Shown in pieces: positions 21,886 to 28,708 of a stretch of 28,708 nt of DNA. This stretch comes from JBIOUF01 sp044866695 (GTDB lineage: Bacteria > Actinomycetota > Actinomycetes > Propionibacteriales > Nocardioidaceae): the NCBI GenBank assembly GCA_044866695.1, contig JBIOUF010000272.1, positions 1 through 28,708 on the forward strand. The letters run 5' to 3'. The notes beneath the pieces were generated by a model. It had not been told where the DNA came from and did no database searches. It was given only the letters and a program-made list of their open reading frames with translations. A program made the position numbers and the translations under genes. How positions within the stretch are numbered: the first letter of the stretch is position 1; each line of letters opens with the position of its first letter.

Positions 21886-22680
21886 TCAGGTCGGGGCCTG
21901 GTCCGAGCCGCGGTAGGAACCCTCGAGCGCCGTTGCGCCGGCGGCGACGTAGCGGGCTCGGACGACGAGCCACAGCGCCAGCAGGAGCTCCCCGAGGAAG
22001 GTGAAGGAGCTGACGTCGGTCCACGTGTCCGGGGCGAGGACCGCCCCGAGGCTGTCGGCGGCGTAGCCCGCACCGGCGATGGCAAGCAGGACCCCCAGCA
22101 CCTTGGGGACGTACCCCGACCGGTAGGCGAGGTAGCCGATCAGGAGCAGGTGGACGCCGAACAGGGACAGGCCGAGGGACCAGAGGTCGTGGAACCCGTC
22201 GATGCCGGCCAGCGCCTGGGCATGCACCTGGTCCGCGCCGAGCGCGTCGCGGCTGTCGTCGTCGAGGAGCCGGACCACGCCGAGGAGCTCGCCGACCGCC
22301 ACCATGAAGACGGCCGCGTACGCCAGCCGCATGGCGGCCGCGAGCATCGAGAGGCCGGCGTCGACCGGGCTGAGCACTCGGTAGAGGGCCCACGCGACGA
22401 CCACGTCCAGGACGACGACGAGGACCAGGCTCGCGATACCCGCCCGGAACAGCCCCTGGTCGGCATGGATGTCGGCAGTCGTCCGGGCCCCGTCGCCCGG
22501 CGTCACCAGCCCGTCGACGGCGACGACGCTGCCGAAGACCGCCACGACGGACATGAGCAGCAGTGCCGCTCCCGCGGTCAGGCTCGCGGTGCGGACCGAC
22601 CACCGGGCAGCAGGGGGGCGGAAGGTGGCCGGCGCTGGGCCTTGGTGCTGCTGGAGCGACGGCTCGGCGTGGTCGGTCAT
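21886..22680 (-). CDS. DUF4386-type multipass membrane protein
   Basis: 264 aa with about six hydrophobic segments (near 32-57, 81-102, 110-135, 170-192, 197-218, 230-248) and a soluble N-terminal tail. The pattern ADIHADQGLFRAGI and the spacing of helices fit the DUF4386 family, whose function is unknown. The start has AGGAAGG 8 nt upstream. It follows the reductase gene by only 17 bp, so the two are surely co-transcribed; the pairing of DUF4386 with redox enzymes and a TetR regulator suggests a stress or detoxification setting. That is inference. Confidence 0.83.
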   Translation of the reverse strand: MTDHAEPSLQQHQGPAPATFRPPAARWSVRTASLTAGAALLLMSVVAVFGSVVAVDGLVTPGDGARTTADIHADQGLFRAGIASLVLVVVLDVVVAWALYRVLSPVDAGLSMLAAAMRLAYAAVFMVAVGELLGVVRLLDDDSRDALGADQVHAQALAGIDGFHDLWSLGLSLFGVHLLLIGYLAYRSGYVPKVLGVLLAIAGAGYAADSLGAVLAPDTWTDVSSFTFLGELLLALWLVVRARYVAAGATALEGSYRGSDQAPT

Positions 22681-22697
22681 GGGGGTTGCCTTCCTGC

Positions 22698-23744
22698 TCA
22701 GGCCCCGGATGGCGGCTCGGGGTCGAGGTGGGTTGCCTGGACGGTGATGGCGACCTTGCCGCGGACCTCGCCGCTCTCGAGCAGCCGCACGGCGGTGCGC
22801 GCCTGCTCGAGCGGGTAGGTGCGGTCCAGGCTGGGGACCAGCTCGCCCGACTCGATGAGGCCGGTGAGCCGCTCCAGGTCGCTGGCGCGCTCCTTGGCCA
22901 GGAACAGGGCGAGGCGCTGCCGAAGGAAGGGGGAGAGCAGCGCGCCGCGCAGCTGTCTGCCCATCCCGGTCAGCCGGCCGGCGTTCTCGCCGCCCACGAA
23001 GACCACGGTCCCTCGTGGCCGCAGGGCCCGCCGCAGCCGCCGAAGCGAAGGGCTCCCCGCGATGTCGAGGATCAGGTCGTAGCGGCGGCTGCCGGCGGCG
23101 AAGTCCTCGACGGTGTAGTCGACGACGTGGTCGGCACCGAGGGAGGCGACCAGGTCGAGCTTGGCGGTGCTGCACACCCCGGTCACCTCCGCGCCCAGCG
23201 CCTTCGCCAGCTGGACGGCGTAGCTGCCGACGCCGCCGGACGCCCCGAGAACCAGCACCGACTGCCCCGGCTGCACCCGCCCCACGTCACAGAGGGCCTG
23301 CAGGGCCGTGCCGGCCGAGATCGGGACGACGGCGGCCTCCGGGAAGGACAGGGTGGCCGGCTTCCGGGCCAGCTTGTCCTCCCGCGCCACGGCGTACTCG
23401 GCGAACGACCCGGGCGCGATCCCGTACACCTCGTCGCCCACCTCGAACCGGGTCACCGACGAACCGACCGCGACGACGGTGCCCGCCACGTCGCGCCCGG
23501 ACACCGGGTTCCTCGGGCGGCGGATGCCGAAGCCGAGCCGCATCGCGTACGGCTTTCCGGTCATCAGGTGCTCGGTGCCGCGGTCCAGCCCGGCCGCGCG
23601 CACCGCGACGAGCACCTCCTCCGCGGCCGGAACGGGCCGGGGGACCCGCTCTGTCCGGAGCACGTCCGAGCCGCCGTACCGGTGCTGCACCACCGCCCGC
23701 ATCGTGGTGGCGGGTGCCGGGGTCGCAGCGGTGGGAGTGGCCAT
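22698..23744 (-). CDS. NAD(P)-dependent medium-chain reductase (quinone oxidoreductase-like)
   Basis: 348 aa, zinc-free MDR family. The GroES-like N-terminus has PVPAAEEVLVAVRAAGLDRG and PVSGRDVAGTVVAVG; the Rossmann domain has LGASGGVGSYAVQLAKALGA. Expected NAD(P)H-linked reduction of a small carbonyl or quinone. The start ATG has AAAGGGA about 7 nt upstream; the ORF continues far upstream, but that stretch crosses the divergent promoter and is not coding. It is divergent from a TetR gene with twin operator sites between them, so TetR repression is very likely. First gene of a run with DUF4386, transglutaminase and CoA-transferase-family genes. Confidence 0.9.
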   Translation of the reverse strand: MATPTAATPAPATTMRAVVQHRYGGSDVLRTERVPRPVPAAEEVLVAVRAAGLDRGTEHLMTGKPYAMRLGFGIRRPRNPVSGRDVAGTVVAVGSSVTRFEVGDEVYGIAPGSFAEYAVAREDKLARKPATLSFPEAAVVPISAGTALQALCDVGRVQPGQSVLVLGASGGVGSYAVQLAKALGAEVTGVCSTAKLDLVASLGADHVVDYTVEDFAAGSRRYDLILDIAGSPSLRRLRRALRPRGTVVFVGGENAGRLTGMGRQLRGALLSPFLRQRLALFLAKERASDLERLTGLIESGELVPSLDRTYPLEQARTAVRLLESGEVRGKVAITVQATHLDPEPPSGA

Positions 23745-23769
23745 TGGGGTTCCCTTTCGGAGCAGGTGC

Positions 23770-23809
23770 GTCGTACTTAGTACCATGACGCTATCATACA
23801 AAGTACGAC
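23770..23809. promoter_or_regulatory. Twin inverted TACTTNGTA operators between reductase and TetR genes
   Basis: GTCGTACTT (23770-23778) and AAGTACGAC (23801-23809) form a perfect 9-bp inverted repeat. Each side contains its own near-palindrome: CGTACTTAGTACCATGA on the plus strand and CGTACTTTGTATGATAG on the minus strand, identical at 12 of 17 positions. Two TetR dimers facing each other is the natural reading. The region is much more AT-rich than its surroundings, as expected for overlapping divergent promoters. Confidence 0.75.
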
Positions 23810-23840
23810 GCGGCGAGAGAGCGAAGGGATCCGACGGCAG

Positions 23841-24515
23841 ATGGCTGAGCTGGTCCGGGACGGCGGTCGACAGCGGGGGCGGCTGACCCGCGAGCGCGTA
23901 CTCCAGGGCGCGCTCGCGGTGGCGGACGCCGGCGGGCTGGGATCGCTGACGATCCGGTCCCTGGCCACGCAGCTCGACGTCAGGCCGATGTCGGTCTACC
24001 ACTACGTCGCCAACAAGGACGAGATCCTCGACGCGCTCGTCGACCTCGTCTTCGAGGAGATCGAGCTGCCCGTCCCTGGCGGCGACTGGCGCTCCGAGCT
24101 GACCCGGAGAGCCGACTCGGCCCGCGCCGTCCTCGGCCGGCACCGCTGGGCCATCGGGCTGCTCGAGTCACGGCCCACCCCCGGACCCGCCAACCTGCGG
24201 CACCACGACGCCGTGATCGCCACCCTGCGCCGGGCCGGCTTCTCCGCCGAGATGACCGCGCACGCCTACGCGCTGCTGGACAGCTACGTCTACGGGTTCG
24301 CCCTCCAGGAGGCGTCGCTGCCCTTCGAGGGCCCCGAGGGTGTCGGCGAGCTGGCCGGACCCATCCTCGAGCTGATGGCCGCCGGGGAGTACCCGCATCT
24401 CCTCGACATGGTCATGTCCTACTACCTCGAGCCCGGCTACGACTTCGGCGAGGAGTTCCGGTTCGGGCTCGACCTGGTCCTCGACGGCCTCGAGCGGTCC
24501 CTGGGCCGCGGGTGA
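23841..24515 (+). CDS. TetR family regulator (TetR_C-type)
   Basis: 224 aa. The N-terminal DNA-binding domain (about 14-62) contains LTIRSLATQLDVRPMSVYHY followed by VANKDEILDALVD, the TetR/TetR_C_1 layout. The C-terminal helical domain includes the family's LDSYVYGFALQEASLPF region, which lines the ligand pocket. The ATG has only a weak AAGGGAT upstream. It likely represses the divergent reductase operon and itself through the twin operators in the 96-bp gap. The ligand is unknown. It ends 23 bp from the convergent membrane-protein gene. Confidence 0.9.
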   Translation: MAELVRDGGRQRGRLTRERVLQGALAVADAGGLGSLTIRSLATQLDVRPMSVYHYVANKDEILDALVDLVFEEIELPVPGGDWRSELTRRADSARAVLGRHRWAIGLLESRPTPGPANLRHHDAVIATLRRAGFSAEMTAHAYALLDSYVYGFALQEASLPFEGPEGVGELAGPILELMAAGEYPHLLDMVMSYYLEPGYDFGEEFRFGLDLVLDGLERSLGRG

Positions 24516-24538
24516 CACCACCTCCGGGCCGCCCGCCA

Positions 24539-25273
24539 CTACCCGCGGCCGGTCGGGGGCGCGGGCACCGACGTGCCCGACCGCCGAGCCGCCGCCCGCG
24601 TCCACGGCCAGGTCATCACCGCCGCCCAGAAGGCCAGCAGGATGACCACCTCGGCGAACACGTACCACGGCCACGGTCCGAGCAGGTCCAGCGCGGACGC
24701 GGTGCCCGGCTTGCGGTTCAGGTAGCCGTAGTTGGTGTCGGCGACCACGTTGAAGGCGTACGTCGCCACCGCCCACGTCGCGGTGACGGCGACCGAGACG
24801 GCGTACCCGCGCCAGGTGGGCCGCAGCCCGACCCCCCAGGTCAGCCACACCGCCGCCCAGACCACGACCAGGTGCAACGCCCAGAACCCGAAGAACCGCG
24901 GGTGCGGGAAGCCCTCCGCCAGGGCCGGGGTGACCACCGCCATCACGGTCAAGGTGAGGCCGACGTAGTAGGTGAACGCCGAGGTCCACGGGTTGCGGGT
25001 CCACAGCGACCAGGCCGTGGCGTAGAGCACCAGGTCGGAGAGTGCGAGCGGCAGCGACGTGTCGACGTCGAAGTCGCCCGGGGTGAGCTGGTAGGCCTGC
25101 ATCGCCAGCGCGACGACGGCGAGCAGCGCGGCGACGGCCTTTCCCGTGCGGTCCTCGACCGGGTCCCCGCGGTGCCGCCGGCCCCACCACACCACGAGCC
25201 CGAGGCCGACGACGAAGACGGCCAGCACCGCCCAGTGCGAGGGACCGTACGCCTCGAAACGGGCGTCGGTCAC
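24539..25273 (-). CDS. TIGR02206-type (YwaF-like) integral membrane protein
   Basis: 244 aa with about six to seven hydrophobic helices. The family traits are the opening ARFEAYGPSHWAVLAVF, the segment LPLALSDLVLYATAWSLWTR, and the C-terminal TNYGYLNRKPGTASALDLLG with GPWPWYV. The function is unknown; members resemble small sensor or transport membrane proteins. The start is GTG, whose GTGA overlaps the stop of the HxlR gene by 4 bp, implying coupled translation and a shared operon. The HxlR protein may regulate the operon it sits in. Confidence 0.87.
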   Translation of the reverse strand: MTDARFEAYGPSHWAVLAVFVVGLGLVVWWGRRHRGDPVEDRTGKAVAALLAVVALAMQAYQLTPGDFDVDTSLPLALSDLVLYATAWSLWTRNPWTSAFTYYVGLTLTVMAVVTPALAEGFPHPRFFGFWALHLVVVWAAVWLTWGVGLRPTWRGYAVSVAVTATWAVATYAFNVVADTNYGYLNRKPGTASALDLLGPWPWYVFAEVVILLAFWAAVMTWPWTRAAARRSGTSVPAPPTGRG

Positions 25274-25971
25274 GACCCGGCGCCCACCGGCACCCGCGAC
25301 CGGGCCTCCGTGACGGCGGCGCGGACGTCCGGCGCGAAGTCCGACCACGCGAACCAGCCGGGGAACGCCCGGACCAGCGCGGGCGGTCCGGCGAGGCGGA
25401 CCAGGTCCTCGCGCATCGCGCCGCGGAGCGTGCGCCGGCCGAGGTAGACGGCGTACAGCGCCTCGGTGTCCGCGGTGACCACGAGGTCGACCTCCAGGCC
25501 CGGGTCGTGCAGGCAGACCGAGACCTCGTCCGGGTCCAGCACCAGCCAGTACCTGCGGACCTTGGGAACGGCGAAGTCGAACTGCACCACCACTCGTCGG
25601 GGCGGCAGCCGGTCGGTCCTCATGTGCCGGCCGATCCACCGCATCAGCAGGGCGGAGTCCAGCTCGCCGGGGTCGGGCTCCCCGAAGGCCCAGCGGGCCG
25701 CCCACTGGCCCAGGGCGCGCAGGACCGGCCGAAGGTCCGTGCCGGCGTCGGTGAGGTGGTAGCCGGACGGGCGCCGTTCGACCAGGCCGGTCCGCTCCAG
25801 GTGGCGCAGCCGCTGGGCCAGGACGGACCTGGAGATCCCGGGCAGGCAGCGGTGCAGCTCGTTGAACCGACACACGCCGAAGCTCATCTCCCGGACGATC
25901 AGCACCGTCCAGCGGTCGCCGAGCAGCTCCGCGGCGCGGGCGATGGGACAGTACTGCCCGTAGCTGCGCAT
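25270..25971 (-). CDS. HxlR-family winged-helix regulator with SCP2-like C-terminus
   Basis: 233 aa. The first about 100 residues are an HxlR/MarR-like winged helix: YCPIARAAELLGDRWTVLIV, FNELHRCLPGISRSVLAQRL, then LERTGLVERR. HxlR regulators often carry a redox-active Cys near the N-terminus; here Cys8 and Cys34 are candidates. Residues about 120-215 look like an SCP2-type lipid-binding domain (FDFAVPKVRRYWLVLDPDE, VDLVVTADTEAL). The start is firm: AAGGAGGTGA, full complement of the 16S tail, 7 nt before the ATG. It lies 55 bp after the GMC oxidoreductase gene and overlaps the membrane-protein gene. The ligand could be hydrophobic; that is inference. Confidence 0.9.
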   Translation of the reverse strand: MRSYGQYCPIARAAELLGDRWTVLIVREMSFGVCRFNELHRCLPGISRSVLAQRLRHLERTGLVERRPSGYHLTDAGTDLRPVLRALGQWAARWAFGEPDPGELDSALLMRWIGRHMRTDRLPPRRVVVQFDFAVPKVRRYWLVLDPDEVSVCLHDPGLEVDLVVTADTEALYAVYLGRRTLRGAMREDLVRLAGPPALVRAFPGWFAWSDFAPDVRAAVTEARSRVPVGAGS

Positions 25972-26026
25972 CGCGGCGTCACCTCCTTCCCCTTGGCGCC
26001 CCTCGCGTCGGTGCCCGCGGTCTCGG

Positions 26027-27490
26027 TCATGCCAGCGACCCTTCTCGCGGGGCGGGCTCCGCCGCCCGGGTGCGCATCCGCGCGACGTGCTCGGCGACCA
26101 TGACCGTCGGGATGTTGGTGTTCGCCGACGGGACGTCGGGCAGCACCGAGGCGTCGACCACCGAGAGCCCCGGCACGTCCGGGACCCGGCACTGCGCGTC
26201 CACCACGGTCCCCATCGCGCAGGTGCCGACTGGGTGGTGGTAGCTCCAGGTGCTCGCCCGGACCCAGGACCGCAGCTCCTCGCCGTGCAGCCGGGGGGAC
26301 AGCCGTCGCCCGCCGGTCAGCTCGCGCAGCGCCGGATGCGCCAGCGCGGCCTCGACGCGCTCCAGCGCCTCGAGCAGCCGGGGCAGGTCGGCCGGGTCGG
26401 TGAAGTAGCCCAGCTGCACCCGGTCGCCGTCGACCCGGCCGCGGGACCGGGGCTTGAGCAGCGCGGCGCCGAGGAAGCAGGTGGCCGCACCGCCGCCGGC
26501 GGCGGGGAACGGGCCGCCGGCCAGGATCTGCAGGTCGGGTGGGTCGGTGTCCGGGTGCGCGAGCGAGCTGTGCAGCGTTGCCACCAGCTGGAACACGGCG
26601 GTGTCCCGCATGGGTCCGACGTACGGCAGGTCGACGCTGACCGCGGGATGGTCGGCGAGGTTGGCTCCGAGGCCCGGCAGGTCCAGGCCGGATGCGCGCA
26701 GCAGCCCCGGCGACTGGTAGGTGCCCGCGGAGACGACCACCTCGCCGGCCGCGACCGTCGTACCGTCGGCGAGCCGGACGCCGACCGCGCGGCCGTGGCG
26801 GGTCCGGACCGAGCTCACCGGGCTGTCCCCGCGCACGGCGAGGTTCGGCCGGGACCGCGCCGGCGCCAGGTGGGACTCCGCGGCGCTCACCCGGCGGCCG
26901 TTCAGCGCGTTGACCGGCAGCGCAGAGACGCCGACCGCGCCGGGCGCGTTGTGGTCGGGGACGGCGGGCAGGCCCGCCGAGGTGGCCAGCGCCTCGGCGG
27001 CGGCCTGCGCGAACGGGGACAGCTCGGCGCCCCGGTACCGCCGGATCGGCACGGGGCCGGCGTCCCCGTGGTACGCCTCGGCGCCGTGGTCGAGGTCGTT
27101 CTCCAGCGCGACGAAGCTCGGCAGCACGTCGGCGAAGGACCAGCCCCGAACGCCCCAGGCGTCGTAGTCGGCCGGCGAGCCCCGCAGCGCGAACGTCGCG
27201 TTGACCGCCGAGCAGCCGCCCACGACGCGTCCGCGCGGCAGGGCGACCGCCCGCCCGCCGAAGCCGCCGACCAGGCCCCAGTCGTGGCCGGCCAAGCTGG
27301 GACCATGGCGCCCGTCGAGCAGGCTCGCCGGCGTCCGGTCGGGCGGGTGGTAGTCCGGCCCGGCCTCGAGCAGGAGCACCCGGCGGGCCGGGTCCTGCGA
27401 CAGCCGCGCCGCGAGCACGCACCCGGCGCTGCCGGCCCCGACCACCACCACGTCGGCGAGCACCTCGGCCCGTTCGGCCCCTGCCTCCAT
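26027..27490 (-). CDS. GMC-family FAD oxidoreductase
   Basis: 487 aa. Glucose-methanol-choline oxidoreductase fold: N-terminal VVVVGAGSAGCVLAARL (Gly18, Gly20, Gly23), signature 1 PRGRVVGGCSAVN, signature 2 VVVSAGTYQSPGLLRASG, catalytic pair His418-His419 in SYHHPVGTCAMG, and the closing SANTNIPTVMVAEH. It should oxidise an alcohol to an aldehyde or ketone and pass electrons to oxygen or a carrier. Substrate is unknown; it is somewhat shorter than choline dehydrogenase. I took ATG 27490; GTG 27499, in frame, is possible. It precedes the HxlR regulator by 55 bp on the same strand and may share its transcript. Confidence 0.92.
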   Translation of the reverse strand: MEAGAERAEVLADVVVVGAGSAGCVLAARLSQDPARRVLLLEAGPDYHPPDRTPASLLDGRHGPSLAGHDWGLVGGFGGRAVALPRGRVVGGCSAVNATFALRGSPADYDAWGVRGWSFADVLPSFVALENDLDHGAEAYHGDAGPVPIRRYRGAELSPFAQAAAEALATSAGLPAVPDHNAPGAVGVSALPVNALNGRRVSAAESHLAPARSRPNLAVRGDSPVSSVRTRHGRAVGVRLADGTTVAAGEVVVSAGTYQSPGLLRASGLDLPGLGANLADHPAVSVDLPYVGPMRDTAVFQLVATLHSSLAHPDTDPPDLQILAGGPFPAAGGGAATCFLGAALLKPRSRGRVDGDRVQLGYFTDPADLPRLLEALERVEAALAHPALRELTGGRRLSPRLHGEELRSWVRASTWSYHHPVGTCAMGTVVDAQCRVPDVPGLSVVDASVLPDVPSANTNIPTVMVAEHVARMRTRAAEPAPREGSLA

Positions 27491-27564
27491 GTCCCCCACT
27501 GTCCTCGCGTACCGGCGGCGCGACCAGTACGGGAGTCGAACCACCAGCCTGAGACCAGCCCCGA

Positions 27565-27597
27565 GATCAGCCCGGGATCAGCCCGGGATCAGCCCGG
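27565..27597. repeat. Three tandem 11-bp units (GATCAGCCCGG)
   Basis: Exact copies at 27565, 27576 and 27587. The last unit contains the stop codon (27589-27591) of the minus-strand small protein. A degenerate fourth unit (GAGACCAGCCCCGA) precedes them on the plus strand. Confidence 0.9.
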
Positions 27598-27771
27598 GGC
27601 CGGCCCGGCTGGTTCGGCCCGGCTCTCGGCGTCGGCCAGCCGCTCGTGCAGACGGGCGCGCACCTCGGCGGGCGACAGGTCGGCGCGTTGGCGCTGGTCG
27701 CGGGCGATGATGGCCCCGGTGGCCGCGACACCGGCCAGCCCGGCCAGGCCGAGCACCTTCCACAGCTTCAC
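27589..27771 (-). CDS. 60-aa single-pass membrane-anchored small protein
   Basis: 60 aa: KLWKVLGLAGLAGVAATGAI gives one hydrophobic helix (about 6-23), then a charged helix (RDQRQRADLSPAEVRARLHE) and a Pro/Gly tail. No known domain. The start is GTG with GAAGGG about 7 nt upstream. Only 17 bp separate it from the divergent amidase start, so their promoters must overlap the opposite coding region. Small TM-plus-helix proteins like this are common in actinobacteria, but I cannot name its family; a spurious ORF remains possible. Confidence 0.6.
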   Translation of the reverse strand: MKLWKVLGLAGLAGVAATGAIIARDQRQRADLSPAEVRARLHERLADAESRAEPAGPAPG

Positions 27772-27788
27772 GAGAGGACCCTTCGTCG

Positions 27789-28400
27789 ATGGGCGGGAAC
27801 AGCATCAGTCTGGACGACGCGGTCGACCTCACCCGGACCGGCGACATCTGGCTGTTCCGGGGGCGCTCGGGTGCCGACCAGGCCATCCGGGTCCTCACCA
27901 ACGCGCCGGTCAACCACGTCGGGATGGCGGTGGCGCTGGACGACATGCCGCCGCTGATGTGGCACGCCGAGCTGGGCAAGGGCCTTCGCGACGTGTGGAC
28001 CGGCTCCCACCACCGCGGCGTGCAGCTGCACGACCTGCGCGAGGCGGTGCACCAGTGGTGCGGCCGGTACCAGCAGCGGGCCTGGCTGCGCCAGCTCACC
28101 GCCGACATCACCTCCGCGCGGGAGGACGCGCTGCTGCGCACCATCGCCCGGATGGACGGCACCCCTTTCCCGGCGACCGCGGCGCTGGCCGGACGGTGGC
28201 TTCGCGGCCGGGCCCGCCGCGCCGCCAGCGTCGAGGTGACCTACTGCGCCGAGGTGGTCGCCGCCACGTACGCCGCCATGGGCCTCCTCGGCGACGACCG
28301 GCCCACCAACTACTACGACCCCGGCCGGTTCTGGTCCGGCGACCAGCTCCACCTGCTCGACGGCGCCTCCCTCGGCGGCGAGATCGCCGTCCTGCTGTGA
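27789..28400 (+). CDS. Permuted papain-like (YiiX/YebB-type) amidase-fold protein
   Basis: 203 aa, no signal peptide. GDIWLFRGRSG at about 19-29 is the typical first strand. The catalytic His comes first (His43 in APVNHVGMAV) and the Cys late (Cys153 in VTYCAEVVAATYAAMGLL), the reversed order of the permuted NlpC/P60 superfamily. The family cleaves amide or ester bonds in lipids or peptides; the exact substrate is unknown. The start ATG has GAGAGGA about 11 nt upstream, lying over the divergent gene's ribosome site. Its stop codon begins a run of three 10-bp repeats. Confidence 0.8.
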   Translation: MGGNSISLDDAVDLTRTGDIWLFRGRSGADQAIRVLTNAPVNHVGMAVALDDMPPLMWHAELGKGLRDVWTGSHHRGVQLHDLREAVHQWCGRYQQRAWLRQLTADITSAREDALLRTIARMDGTPFPATAALAGRWLRGRARRAASVEVTYCAEVVAATYAAMGLLGDDRPTNYYDPGRFWSGDQLHLLDGASLGGEIAVLL

Positions 28401-28428
28401 TCTGACCCGATCTGACCCGATCTGACCC
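28399..28428. repeat. Three tandem 10-bp units (GATCTGACCC)
   Basis: Exact copies at 28399, 28409 and 28419. The first overlaps the TGA stop of the amidase-fold gene (28398-28400). Confidence 0.9.
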
Positions 28429-28447
28429 CTCCCCCTCCACCCTCCCC

Positions 28448-28555
28448 GTCGAACCGTCAATGTTGGTGTGTCGAGCCGTCAATGTTGGTGTGTCGAGCCG
28501 TCAATGTTGGTGTGTCGAGCCGTCAATCCTGGTCGGCCGAGCCGTCAGTCACGGT
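28448..28555. repeat. 22-bp tandem repeat array, about 4.9 units
   Basis: Units begin at 28448, 28470, 28492, 28514 and 28536. The consensus starts GTCGAGCCGTCAATG. Units 2 and 3 are identical, unit 1 differs at one base, and units 4 and 5 are progressively diverged. Non-coding minisatellite type; no flanking cas genes and no true spacers. Confidence 0.92.
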
Positions 28556-28708
28556 GCCTTGGTTTCGAGGCTCGCAGGCTCGCACCTCAACCAGCGGCGA
28601 CAGCTCAACACCCCGACGCCGCCGGCTCGACCCCTCAACAGCCCGCCTTGGTTTCGAGGCTCGCAGGCTCGCACCTCAACCAGCGGCGACAGCTCAACAC
28701 CCCGACGC
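28556..28708. repeat. 89-bp-period direct repeat running off the window end
   Basis: Positions 28556-28619 recur exactly at 28645-28708 (64 bp, offset 89). Each copy starts GCCTTGGTTTCGAGGCTCGC and contains CACCTCAACCAGCGG, which resembles the palindromes at 17.5 kb. The array likely continues past the edge. Confidence 0.9.

Noticed and set aside
26087..28405. 772-codon plus-strand frame
   Set aside because: Runs antisense through the GMC gene and then out of frame through the amidase gene; no domain, so a GC artefact.
28448..28555. Possible CRISPR array
   Set aside because: Units are contiguous 22-bp copies without unique spacers, and no cas genes are present.

Overview
The window is very GC-rich DNA with strong third-position GC bias, GTG/TTG starts alongside ATG, AGGAGG-type ribosome binding sites, and actinobacterial families: DUF222/HNH '13E12-like' endonuclease, LAL-type LuxR regulator, RsbR/RsbT-type stress signalling, and a small CPIRPGEPC-type protein. 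Dispersed palindromes of the type GGTTTCGAGACGGGCTC...CTCAACCACCG suggest Nocardioides or a close relative. That taxonomic call is inference. I see no rRNA, tRNA, CRISPR, phage or intact transposon. The long ORFs antisense to the genes are GC-frame shadows.

Layout. 1-2.0 kb (minus): a two-gene signalling unit. A single protein carries an ECF-sigma-like part, a HxxxCxxC anti-sigma-type zinc motif and an RsbT-type ATPase. It is coupled by an ATGA overlap to an RsbR-like STAS protein. 2.2-2.9 kb: a small secreted protein. 3.3-5.8 kb: a P1B copper ATPase behind a CsoR-type operator. 5.8-8.6 kb: a large LuxR ATPase regulator. 8.8-9.6 kb: an Asp/Glu racemase family protein. 9.7-11.1 kb: a DUF222/HNH protein with a dispersed repeat inside its reading frame. 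11.3-11.65 kb: debris of an HsdM start and a RusA-like domain. 11.7-12.6 kb: a quinone oxidoreductase. 12.9-15.3 kb: an M15 peptidase lipoprotein divergent from signal peptidase I, then a tiny Cys protein. 15.4-17.4 kb: an FAD oxidoreductase divergent from a TetR regulator. 17.45-17.72 kb: palindromic repeats. 17.7-19.7 kb: a succinate-semialdehyde-type dehydrogenase and a YjbR protein.

19.7-23.7 kb (minus): a possible operon of medium-chain reductase, DUF4386 membrane protein, transglutaminase and acetyl-CoA hydrolase/transferase. It is divergent from a second TetR gene across twin inverted operators. 24.5-27.5 kb (minus): GMC oxidoreductase, HxlR regulator and TIGR02206-type membrane protein; the last two overlap by 4 bp. 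27.6-28.4 kb: a 60-aa membrane-anchored protein divergent from a permuted papain-like amidase. 28.4-28.7 kb: non-coding repeats running off the window.

Most of the window is ordinary chromosomal accessory metabolism and regulation. The most unusual items are the sigma/zinc-motif/RsbT single-chain protein with its STAS partner, the repeat captured inside the HNH gene, the restriction-modification debris, and compact, well-defined operator sites at three promoters.
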